This document shows positions 1-6,540 of a stretch of DNA of 7,685 nt, in pieces. Source of the stretch: JASFJH01 sp050117725 (GTDB lineage: Bacteria > Pseudomonadota > Gammaproteobacteria > AKS1). A program made the position numbers and the translations under genes. Location of the stretch: positions 1 to 7,685 of the forward strand of contig JASFME010000108.1 of assembly GCA_050117725.1 (NCBI GenBank), read 5' to 3'. A model generated the notes under the pieces. The model saw only the letters and a list, made by a program, of their open reading frames with translations. It was not told where the DNA came from and ran no database searches. Within the stretch, counting starts at the first letter, position 1. Each line of letters begins with the position of its first letter.

Positions 1-1
1 C

Positions 2-925
2 GTGCTGGACAGGTTTTCTGAAGAGGATGCAGAAATACGTCGTGTTGCAGTCATGGATCTCGTCGAGGTTATCGATGAGCCGGAAGCCCTCGATTGTGTG
101 CTGAAGGCAAGCCTTGATACGGATGCGGGTGTGCGCGAAGAGGCCTGCCGGGTCATGTACGAATTCGAAGGCAATGAAATCATCCAGGCGTTGATCGAAC
201 GGCTGGATGATGAGTCCGATATCGTGCGCCAGACAGCAGCCGAAACACTGGCTGAAAACAAGGACAAGGCCGCTGCCGAACCGCTGTTAAAGGCACTGGC
301 GAGCACAACTGATGTTTTCGTCAAGGCCGGTCTGCTGCATGCGTTACGTGAATTATGCGTGCCGGCCGCCAGGGACATGGCAATCGCCGCTCTTGAAGAT
401 AAATCAGCCCGCGTGCGGCGTGAGGCGGTCGGTGTACTGGCCTATTTGCGCAGCGAGGATGTGTTGCTCGCGCTTATCGATATCGCGCGCCATGACCCGG
501 ATGACGAGGTCCGGCGCAGTGCGGTCGGCGCGCTTGTGTTTGCCAGTAATGAAAGAGTGGTTGAGGCCTTGCTCAAGGCGATAAAAGACAGTAACTGGCA
601 AGTGCGTGAAGAGGCGGCGCTGGTTATCGCCAAACTGAAACTGGCTCAGGGTGTTGATGCCCTGATCGAGGCGCTGAACGACTCGTACTGGCAGGTGTGT
701 CTCAAGGCTGCCGTCGGTCTCGGCAAAATTGGTGATGCGAAGGCGGTACAACCCCTTTGCGAAGCCTATATGACCGATATCAGTAATCTGCGTAAAGAGG
801 TGGTGGCCGCGCTCGGTGAAATTGGTGATGCTGCGGCCCTGCCGTTGCTCGAGAAGGCAGCAGAAGATCCGGATCCGGATGTTCGTAAACTGGCTGCCTG
901 GGCAATCGAACGCGTGTCGGCTTAA
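2..925 (+). CDS. HEAT-repeat protein, probably 5'-partial
   Basis: The reading frame is open from the window edge; the first codon is GTG at position 2, so the true start may lie upstream. The 307 visible residues are almost entirely about ten tandem helical repeats of roughly 31 residues, each with the D-x-x-x-x-V-R-x-x-A core of the HEAT/PBS-lyase family. Repeats 7 and 8 share a D-S-x-W-Q-V core (residues 196-201 and 227-232), exactly 31 residues apart. There is no signal peptide, membrane segment or cysteine motif, so it should be a soluble cytoplasmic solenoid. HEAT solenoids of this kind act as protein-binding scaffolds or, in the CpcE/PBS-lyase group, as chromophore lyases; no catalytic function can be read here. 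The stop is 25 nt before the ferredoxin start, which suggests one operon with fdxA and rnf. A role in assembling or regulating the redox proteins is inference from position only. Confidence 0.85.
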   Translation: MLDRFSEEDAEIRRVAVMDLVEVIDEPEALDCVLKASLDTDAGVREEACRVMYEFEGNEIIQALIERLDDESDIVRQTAAETLAENKDKAAAEPLLKALASTTDVFVKAGLLHALRELCVPAARDMAIAALEDKSARVRREAVGVLAYLRSEDVLLALIDIARHDPDDEVRRSAVGALVFASNERVVEALLKAIKDSNWQVREEAALVIAKLKLAQGVDALIEALNDSYWQVCLKAAVGLGKIGDAKAVQPLCEAYMTDISNLRKEVVAALGEIGDAAALPLLEKAAEDPDPDVRKLAAWAIERVSA

Positions 926-950
926 TCGTAACCACTACGGAGTAAAGATC

Positions 951-1280
951 ATGGCGTATGTAGTAACTGAAAACTGTATCCGTTGTAAGTACACGGACTG
1001 TGTCGAGGTGTGCCCGGTGGATGATTGCTTCCGCGAGGGGCCCAACTTCCTCGTTATTGACCCGGTGACGTGTATTGATTGTGGCCTGTGTGTCCCGGAG
1101 TGTCCGGCCGAGGCCATCTTTGCCGAGGATGATTTACCCGCCGGCCAGGAAAACTTCGTCCAGATTAACGCGGAACTGGCCGAGGTCTGGCCGGCGATCA
1201 ACAGTGCCCAGGAGCCGTTACCTGATGCGGATGAATGGGTCGATTACGAAGAGGACAAGGTGGCAATGCTGCAGCGTTGA
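951..1280 (+). CDS. fdxA: FdxA-type 7Fe (3Fe-4S/4Fe-4S) ferredoxin
   Basis: This 109-residue protein closely resembles Azotobacter vinelandii ferredoxin I: it has the N-terminal NCIRCKYTDCVEVCP block, a GPNFLVI turn, then CIDCGLC and ECPAEAIF, and the family's acidic C-terminal extension with NAELAEVWP. By family alignment, C9, C17 and C51 bind the 3Fe-4S cluster; C21, C41, C44 and C47 bind the 4Fe-4S cluster; C12 and C26 would be free. It is a soluble cytoplasmic one-electron carrier. The start was chosen at ATG 951 because GGAG at 939-942 sits 8 nt upstream and the N-terminus matches the family; a longer in-frame extension upstream overlaps the HEAT gene and is not real. One oddity is an extra Asp between C21 and C26 (CPVDDC instead of the usual CPVDC). 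It lies 30 nt before rnfA, so it is the likely soluble partner of the Rnf complex (inference). Confidence 0.93.
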   Translation: MAYVVTENCIRCKYTDCVEVCPVDDCFREGPNFLVIDPVTCIDCGLCVPECPAEAIFAEDDLPAGQENFVQINAELAEVWPAINSAQEPLPDADEWVDYEEDKVAMLQR

Positions 1281-1310
1281 TCGCTGTCACGCATTGCAGG
1301 TGAGGCACCC

Positions 1311-1886
1311 ATGACGGACTACTTGTTATTACTGGTCAGTACAATATTCGTCAACAATCTCGTGTTGTCGCGGTTTCTTGGACTGTGTCCGTTCATGGGT
1401 GTGTCACGCAAATATGAAACGGCCATTGGTATGGGCTTTGCGACGGCATTTGTTCTGACCCTGTCGTCGATGGGCAGCTATCTCATAAACCGCTATGTAC
1501 TCGCGCCAATGGATATCGGCTTTCTGAAGACGGTTTCATTCATCCTGTTTATCGCTGTGGTGGTGCAGTTTACCGAGATGGTTGTACGCAGAACGAGCCC
1601 GCTGTTGTACAACGTGCTGGGGATCTTCCTGCCTTTGATTACGACCAACTGTGCCGTGCTGGGGGTTGCGCTGTTGAATGTGCAACAGGACAACAGTCTG
1701 ATCGAATCCATTCTGTATGGTTTTGGCGGCGCAGTCGGTTTTACCCTGGTCATGGTGTTGTTTGCATCGATCCGCGAACGCGTGGATGTCGGTGATGTGC
1801 CCTTGTCGTTCCGTGGTTCGCCAATCGCGCTGGTCACGGCAGGGATCATGTCTGTTGGTTTTATGGGGTTTGCCGGTCTGGCATAA
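1311..1886 (+). CDS. rnfA: Rnf complex membrane subunit RnfA
   Basis: This 191-residue, highly hydrophobic protein has the usual RnfA/RsxA length and about six membrane segments. It is one of two homologous membrane subunits (with RnfE) of the ferredoxin:NAD+ oxidoreductase, which couples electron flow between ferredoxin and NAD to ion movement across the inner membrane. Diagnostic motifs are NNLVLSRFLGLCPFMG near the N-terminus and LGIFLPLITTNCAVLG in the middle. C26 and C114 are the conserved cysteines that, with the equivalent pair in RnfE, are known in Nqr/Rnf-type complexes to hold an iron-sulfur centre inside the membrane. ATG 1311 is preceded by AGGTGAGG (1298-1305), a good ribosome site, and gives the standard N-terminus. 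It is the first rnf gene, 30 nt after fdxA and 10 nt before rnfB. No truncation is seen. Confidence 0.97.
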   Translation: MTDYLLLLVSTIFVNNLVLSRFLGLCPFMGVSRKYETAIGMGFATAFVLTLSSMGSYLINRYVLAPMDIGFLKTVSFILFIAVVVQFTEMVVRRTSPLLYNVLGIFLPLITTNCAVLGVALLNVQQDNSLIESILYGFGGAVGFTLVMVLFASIRERVDVGDVPLSFRGSPIALVTAGIMSVGFMGFAGLA

Positions 1887-1896
1887 CAGGTGACGT

Positions 1897-2472
1897 ATGA
1901 TTGCGATCCTCGCATTGACACTTATGGGAATATTGTTCGGTCTGGGCCTGGGCTATGCCGGCGTTCGCTTCAAGGTGGACGGTGACCCGATCGTTGAACA
2001 GATCGATGCCGTGCTGCCACAAACCCAGTGCGGGCAGTGCGGTTACCCCGGTTGTCGCCCCTATGCGGAGGCCATTGCGAAAAGCGAGGCGGATATCAAT
2101 CAATGTCCGCCTGGCGGTGAAGCGGGCGTGGTCGCGCTGGCCGATCTGCTTGATCGGGACCCGAAACCGCTGGCCGCCGAACCTGGAACAGTTGCTGAAA
2201 TAGATATGGTCGCGGTAATCAATGAAGAGACGTGCATTGGTTGTACCAAGTGCATACAGGCCTGCCCGGTTGACGCGATTCTGGGCGCAGCCAAACAGAC
2301 ACACATTGTTCTGGAGGAGTATTGCACGGGCTGCAAATTATGCCTTGAGCCGGTATGCCCGGTTCAAGGTTGTATAGAGATGGTTCCCGCTGTACAAGGC
2401 ATCGATGCCTGGCATTGGCCTGAACCCGCTACCGAGCAGCAACCGGTTATGGGGGTGATAGATGGGGCGTAG
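1897..2472 (+). CDS. rnfB: Rnf complex iron-sulfur subunit RnfB
   Basis: RnfB is the cytoplasmic, membrane-anchored Fe-S subunit that exchanges electrons with soluble ferredoxin. The 191 residues comprise an N-terminal membrane anchor (about 2-22), a 4Fe-4S domain with C45, C48, C53 and C70 (QCGQCGYPGCRPYAEAI), and a C-terminal two-cluster ferredoxin domain. In the latter, C113, C116, C119 and C123 form a standard CxxCxxCxxxCP. The second motif uses C143, C146, C149 and C154, followed by C159. This second motif is unusual: there are four residues between the third and fourth Cys, where E. coli RsxB has three, and another extra residue before C159. The start at ATG 1897 has AGGTGA just upstream, at short spacing. 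The 3' end overlaps rnfC by 11 nt, suggesting translational coupling. Confidence 0.96.
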   Translation: MIAILALTLMGILFGLGLGYAGVRFKVDGDPIVEQIDAVLPQTQCGQCGYPGCRPYAEAIAKSEADINQCPPGGEAGVVALADLLDRDPKPLAAEPGTVAEIDMVAVINEETCIGCTKCIQACPVDAILGAAKQTHIVLEEYCTGCKLCLEPVCPVQGCIEMVPAVQGIDAWHWPEPATEQQPVMGVIDGA

Positions 2473-3982
2473 ACTGTGGTCATTTCACGGCGGCGTACGT
2501 CTTGCTGGCCAGAAAAGCCTGTCAACGGGCGGTGAGATCCGTTCCCTGCCATTGCCAAAAAAGCTGGTGATTGCGCTGCGCCAGCACAGCGGCAAGCCGG
2601 CCAGCTCGATCGTCAAAGTTGGGCAATACGTAACAAAAGGCCAGTGCATAGCGGAAGCGGCACAGGGGATCAGCGCACGTTTGCATGCGCCGACTTCGGG
2701 TACGGTAACCGCGATAGCGCCGGCGCCCATTTTGCACCCTTCCGGGGAAGCAGACATGTGTATTCATCTGTTGCCCGACGGCAAGGATGAATGGGGCAGC
2801 CTGTCGCCCGTCAGGGAGCCCTTTCAGGTACCGGTGGAACAACTTGTCGAGTGTGTTGCGAACGCCGGTATCGTTGGTCTCGGTGGCGCAGTCTTCCCCT
2901 CGGCTATCAAACTCGACCCATCGAGCCGACCAGACACGCTGATCATCAATGGTGTTGAGTGTGAGCCTTATATTACGTGCGATGACATACTCATGCGCAA
3001 GCGCCCACACGATATCCTGCGCGGTATCTCGCTATTATTGCGTATCACTGCGGCAAAACGCTGCCTGGTGGGTATCGAGGACAACAAGCCCGAAGCGCTC
3101 TTGGCCATGCAGGAAGCGCATGCCGCGTTAAAGGCAGAAGGACTACCGGGCATGCAACAGGTCGAGATTGTTGCTGTGCCCACGCGGTTCCCGGCCGGCA
3201 GTGAGAAACAATTGATCAAAACCCTGACCGGCCACGAAGTGCCCAGTGGCGGGTTGCCACGGGATATTGGCGTAGTGTGTAACAATGTCGGTACGGCCGC
3301 TGCGATCCACGACGCGGTATTTAACGGCCACCCGTTGCTTTCGCGTATTGTCACCCTGACCGGGGAGGCCCTGCCTTCACCCTGTAACGTAGAGGCACTG
3401 ATTGGTACCCCGGTATCTGATTTGCTTGCCTTCGCTGGTCTCGAAGAACCAGGCAATGCGGATATGACGATAGGCGGCCCCATGATGGGTTTCACCCTGC
3501 ATTCGCTTGATGCGCCTGTCAGCAAGGGGAGTAACTGTATTCTTGTCAGGCACCCCCGGCAACATGAGGAACATGCGCCATGCATTCGTTGCGGTACCTG
3601 CGTCGGCGTTTGCCCGTCAAATCTGCTGCCGCAACAGTTGTACTGGTTTGCAAAAGCAAAAAAATTAGACAAGACAGAGGAACATAACCTGTTTGACTGT
3701 ATCGAGTGTGGCTGCTGTGCCTATGTCTGCCCGTCACATATTCCGCTGGTAGAGTATTTCCGTTTCGCCAAACATGCCGTGGTCGATCAGCGCCACCGTC
3801 AGCGCAAGGCTGAGATGGCACGCCAGCGTAATGACCTGCGCCTGGCGCGCATTGCGCAACAAAAGCGTGAACAGGAAGAGGCCAGGGCCAGACGGCGAGC
3901 GGCACGCAAGACGGCGGGCAAGAAGCGCGTCGCCGGGGACAAAGGTACGGAACAGGCTGCATCGGTCAAAGAGGCTTCCTGA
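2462..3982 (+). CDS. rnfC: Rnf complex NADH/FMN subunit RnfC
   Basis: RnfC is the peripheral cytoplasmic subunit that reacts with NAD(H), related to the NuoF/Nqo1 and NqrA families. The 506 residues show an N-terminal Rnf barrel domain beginning with the FHGGV motif, a glycine-rich nucleotide/FMN site (G139-LGGAVFP-146), then INGVECEPY as in NuoF-type proteins, an SLBB-like middle domain, and two 4Fe-4S motifs: C374, C377, C380, C384 and C413, C416, C419, C423. After residue 430 follows a strongly basic, probably helical tail of about 75 residues. E. coli RsxC has a much longer repetitive Ala/Lys-rich tail, so this is the compact form. The ATG at 2462 lies inside the end of rnfB, with a purine-rich GGGGGTGATAG stretch immediately before it. 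rnfD follows after 17 nt. A run of seven A at 3658-3664 lies between the two cluster motifs. Confidence 0.97.
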   Translation: MGRRLWSFHGGVRLAGQKSLSTGGEIRSLPLPKKLVIALRQHSGKPASSIVKVGQYVTKGQCIAEAAQGISARLHAPTSGTVTAIAPAPILHPSGEADMCIHLLPDGKDEWGSLSPVREPFQVPVEQLVECVANAGIVGLGGAVFPSAIKLDPSSRPDTLIINGVECEPYITCDDILMRKRPHDILRGISLLLRITAAKRCLVGIEDNKPEALLAMQEAHAALKAEGLPGMQQVEIVAVPTRFPAGSEKQLIKTLTGHEVPSGGLPRDIGVVCNNVGTAAAIHDAVFNGHPLLSRIVTLTGEALPSPCNVEALIGTPVSDLLAFAGLEEPGNADMTIGGPMMGFTLHSLDAPVSKGSNCILVRHPRQHEEHAPCIRCGTCVGVCPSNLLPQQLYWFAKAKKLDKTEEHNLFDCIECGCCAYVCPSHIPLVEYFRFAKHAVVDQRHRQRKAEMARQRNDLRLARIAQQKREQEEARARRRAARKTAGKKRVAGDKGTEQAASVKEAS

Positions 3983-3999
3983 ACAGGCATTGACAGACG

Positions 4000-5025
4000 A
4001 TGAGTCAGCCATCATCACATTTCCCGGATCGCGCACACTCTGTCGACAAAGTCATGCGGCAGGTGATCTACGCACTTGTACCCGGTGCAGTGATACTCGT
4101 TGCGTGGTCAGGATGGGGTGTGCTGGTCAATATCGTGTTATGCGCCGGGATGGCGGCGCTATTCGAAGGCCTGACCCTGTTCGTCCTCGGTCGGGACTGG
4201 CAAAGAGGTCTCAGTGACTATAGCGCCATTGTGACCGGGCTGTTACTGGCATTGAGTCTGCCGCCACTTGTGCCGGCGTGGCTGATAGCAATTGCGGTCT
4301 TTTTTGCCATCGTTATTGCCAAACAGCTATACGGCGGTCTCGGTTATAACCCGTTCAATCCGGCCATGGTCGGTTATGCCGTGGCGCTGATTTCATTCCC
4401 CCGTGAAATGTCGCAATGGACAGCCGGTGGCTACAGCGCCGATCACTACCTGGACCTGGTCTCGGCATTTACCTGGAGCTTCACGGGTAGCCTGCCAGCA
4501 GGTTTGCAGTTCGACGCCTTGAGCATGGCTACACCACTGGATCATCTGCGCACCGGCATTATCCAGGCGAAGACGGTTTCCCAGGTCACTGCCGACGGTA
4601 TCTATGGATACCTTGCCGGCAAGGGACTGGAGTGGGCAAGTCTGGCCTTCCTGCTCGGTGGCGCCTGGCTATGGTTCAGGCGCATTATCAGCTGGCAAAT
4701 ACCCGTGGCGATGCTGGCCAGCCTGTCCGCGATGGCATGGCTGTTCAACATGGCTGACCCGGGCAGGTACGCGGATCCCGGCTTTCACCTGTTCGCCGGC
4801 GCGGTCATGTTGGGGGCATTTTTCATTGCCACTGACCCGGTCACGGCCTCGACAACGCCAGCGGGCAAGCTGATCTACGGTGCCGGTATCGGCCTGCTTA
4901 CCTATATTATCCGTACCTGGGGTGGCTACCCTGACGGCATGGCATTCGCTGTCCTGATCATGAGCATGGCTGTGCCGCTGATTGATCATTACACGGTGCC
5001 GCGGGCATACGGGGCGCGACGTTGA
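4000..5025 (+). CDS. rnfD: Rnf complex membrane flavoprotein RnfD
   Basis: RnfD is a multi-spanning inner-membrane subunit (about nine or ten hydrophobic helices in 341 residues), homologous to NqrB and part of the electron and ion path. It carries FMN covalently linked through a phosphoester to a threonine; here S175-M-A-T178-P-L-D matches the S-x-A-T-P-L-D site of E. coli RsxD, so T178 is the predicted attachment residue. Other family blocks are present: KQLYGGLGYNPFNPAM starting at K108, FFIATDPVTAS around residue 278, and a GGYPDG/FAVL stretch near the C-terminus. Length matches the family. The ribosome site is weak (AGG at 3985-3987, rather far from the ATG), so translation may depend on coupling to rnfC 17 nt upstream. 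Its stop overlaps the proposed rnfG start. The flavin-transferase gene apbE, needed to attach FMN, is not in the window. Confidence 0.96.
   Translation: MSQPSSHFPDRAHSVDKVMRQVIYALVPGAVILVAWSGWGVLVNIVLCAGMAALFEGLTLFVLGRDWQRGLSDYSAIVTGLLLALSLPPLVPAWLIAIAVFFAIVIAKQLYGGLGYNPFNPAMVGYAVALISFPREMSQWTAGGYSADHYLDLVSAFTWSFTGSLPAGLQFDALSMATPLDHLRTGIIQAKTVSQVTADGIYGYLAGKGLEWASLAFLLGGAWLWFRRIISWQIPVAMLASLSAMAWLFNMADPGRYADPGFHLFAGAVMLGAFFIATDPVTASTTPAGKLIYGAGIGLLTYIIRTWGGYPDGMAFAVLIMSMAVPLIDHYTVPRAYGARR
5008..5025 (+). promoter_or_regulatory. rnfD/rnfG TTGA overlap and weak ribosome site
   Basis: The TGA stop of rnfD (5023-5025) overlaps a TTG codon (5022-5024) in the rnfG frame, a stop/start overlap typical of translational coupling. 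A G-rich GGGG at 5011-5014 lies 7 nt upstream and could serve as a weak ribosome site. This is the main reason for preferring TTG over the ATG at 5043. It is inference; N-terminal data would decide. Confidence 0.45.
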
Positions 5026-5672
5026 ATACCGTATTCACCACCATGCGAAAGACGGCTGTGGTGCTTGGCATTTTTGCCCTGCTGGGAACGGCGATCATGT
5101 TCATTACATTCAAGCATTCACAACCTTATATAAAAGAAAACGAAAGGCAGGTTGTTCTGCGCACCCTGCAGATCGTATTGCCCGGCAAGGAATTTGATAA
5201 CGATATTGTCAGTGATGTCATCATGGCCGTTTCCCGGCAGGGACTGGGTAGCACGGAACCGTTACCGGTTTATCGTGCACGCAAACAGGGGCAGCCGGTT
5301 GCCGCCGTGTTGACCGTAATTGCTCCCGATGGTTATGGCGGGCCGATCAAGTTACTCGTCGGGGTAAGAGTGGATGGCAGCATTAGCGGTGTGCGCGTGG
5401 TCGCCCACCGCGAGACGCCGGGTCTGGGTGATGCCATCGAGGAATCGCGTTCTGACTGGATCACGTCATTCAATGGCAAGTCACTGGAGAATACCGGCAC
5501 TACCGCCTGGCGTGTTCGCAAGGAAGGGGGCGATTTTGACCAGTTCACAGGTGCAACCATCACGCCCCGCGCCATCGTCACTGCCGTGCATAATGCCTTG
5601 CAGTATTACCAGGGACAGCGCGACACGCTTTTTACTGAAAACAGCGGCAAAACATTGTATCAAGGAGTGTAA
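5022..5672 (+). CDS. rnfG: Rnf complex covalent flavoprotein RnfG
   Basis: RnfG has one N-terminal membrane anchor (about residues 10-30) and a large domain on the periplasmic side that carries covalent FMN, as in NqrC. The attachment motif is T176-G-A-T179 within DQFTGATITPR, so T179 is the predicted site. The ETPGLGD, SDWI and GGDFDQF blocks match RsxG closely. With the TTG start at 5022 the protein has 216 residues, against about 206 in E. coli. TTG was chosen because it overlaps the rnfD stop (TTGA) and has GGGG at 5011-5014. The alternative ATG at 5043 (codon 8) would still leave the whole anchor but has no visible ribosome site. rnfE starts two bases after the stop. The gene is intact; only the start is uncertain. 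Confidence 0.95.
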   Translation: MNTVFTTMRKTAVVLGIFALLGTAIMFITFKHSQPYIKENERQVVLRTLQIVLPGKEFDNDIVSDVIMAVSRQGLGSTEPLPVYRARKQGQPVAAVLTVIAPDGYGGPIKLLVGVRVDGSISGVRVVAHRETPGLGDAIEESRSDWITSFNGKSLENTGTTAWRVRKEGGDFDQFTGATITPRAIVTAVHNALQYYQGQRDTLFTENSGKTLYQGV

Positions 5673-5674
5673 AA

Positions 5675-6373
5675 ATGTCATTGAAGGTACAAAGCCCCGG
5701 GCAGATTGTAAAAAATGGTTTATGGGGGAATAACCAGGCGCTGGTAGCGCTGCTGGGGTTATGCCCGTTACTTGCCGTTACCACGACAGCCATCAATGCG
5801 CTGGGTCTGGGCCTGGCAACCATGCTGGTATTGCTGATGACCAATGTGATTGTGGCGCTGGTCAGGCGCTGGTTGATCAATGAAATCCGCATTCCCCTGT
5901 TTGTGCTTGTCATAGCGTCTTCCGTGACGACAGTCGAGTTATTGATGAATGCGCATCTGCACGAGCTGTACCGTGTGCTCGGGATTTTTATCCCCCTGAT
6001 CGTGACCAATTGTGCGGTGATTGGTCGCGCCGAGGCCTATGCCTCCAAAAACAGTACCTGGCGTGCCGCCCTGGATGGTCTCAGCATGGGGGTGGGTTTT
6101 GCCGTCGTCCTGCTTGTGCTGGGTGCCATGCGCGAGGTGATCGGCTATGGCACCTTGTTCCGTCAGGCGGAAACGCTGTTCGGTGCAGGCAGTGAATGGC
6201 TGACCCTGACCGTGTTTGAGGGTAATGGCTTTCTGCTCGCAATACTGCCACCGGGGGCCTTTCTCGGTCTGGCATTATTAATAGCGCTGAAAAACCGTCT
6301 TGACCGCATACGTTGGCCGGTGGAATCTGCCAGTACCCGTCTTGCCCGGCCGGCCGAGGTGCAACAATCCTGA
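5675..6373 (+). CDS. rnfE: Rnf complex membrane subunit RnfE
   Basis: RnfE is the second of the paired six-helix membrane subunits and a homologue of RnfA; the two are arranged in opposite orientation in the membrane. The 232-residue protein shows the paired motifs LGLCPLLA (C30) and LGIFIPLIVTNCAVIGRAEA (C113), which line up with C26 and C114 of RnfA and complete the four-cysteine site for the intramembrane iron-sulfur centre known from Nqr/Rnf structures. The length fits the family. ATG 5675 is preceded by AAGGAG (5662-5667), the strongest ribosome site in the operon, which overlaps the 3' end of rnfG. This is the last rnf gene. E. coli has nth next; here nth is absent and a 167-nt gap follows. 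Confidence 0.97.
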   Translation: MSLKVQSPGQIVKNGLWGNNQALVALLGLCPLLAVTTTAINALGLGLATMLVLLMTNVIVALVRRWLINEIRIPLFVLVIASSVTTVELLMNAHLHELYRVLGIFIPLIVTNCAVIGRAEAYASKNSTWRAALDGLSMGVGFAVVLLVLGAMREVIGYGTLFRQAETLFGAGSEWLTLTVFEGNGFLLAILPPGAFLGLALLIALKNRLDRIRWPVESASTRLARPAEVQQS

Positions 6374-6540
6374 AACCGGTTTTGTCATCGGTACGCGAAC
6401 GAGGTCTTACGATTACCGTTCTCACCGATTAACCGGGCATGCCACCACCTTTCTTGTGCTTTAGCCGGGCATCTGCTATCAATTGTTTTTAATCCCGGGG
6501 GTGAAAGCCTCGAGTTATTTATAATAGATGGAGAGTCGTT
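6374..6540 (+). promoter_or_regulatory. Intergenic region with candidate promoter for the EncFtn gene
   Basis: This gap has no coding signal. The best promoter-like match is TTGTGC (6454-6459), 17 nt, then TATCAA (6477-6482) with an upstream TGC that would make an extended -10. It would give a leader of about 50 nt. A perfect TATAAT at 6520-6525 is also present, but it would start transcription inside the GGAG ribosome site (6530-6533) and has no matching -35. Two copies of CCGGGCAT occur at 6433-6440 and 6465-6472, and related CGATTACC/CGATTAACC words at 6410-6417 and 6426-6434; their meaning is unknown. No strong hairpin followed by a T-run marks the end of the rnf operon, so read-through into the next gene is possible. 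Confidence 0.35.

Noticed and set aside
816..950. Longer N-terminal extension of the ferredoxin frame, starting inside the HEAT gene
   Set aside because: The extension has no ferredoxin homology and overlaps a well-supported gene; ATG 951 has a ribosome site and the family N-terminus.
2968..3672. Long open frame on the minus strand across rnfC (234 codons)
   Set aside because: It lies opposite a strongly conserved gene, has no recognisable motif, and its Ser/Pro/Thr-rich make-up is typical of an antisense shadow.
6371..6400. Possible terminator after rnfE (ACCG...CGGT pairing)
   Set aside because: The stem is only about 4 bp, with a large loop and no T-run.
6520..6525. Perfect TATAAT just before the EncFtn gene
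   Set aside because: Transcription would begin within the ribosome site, and there is no -35 match at the right distance.
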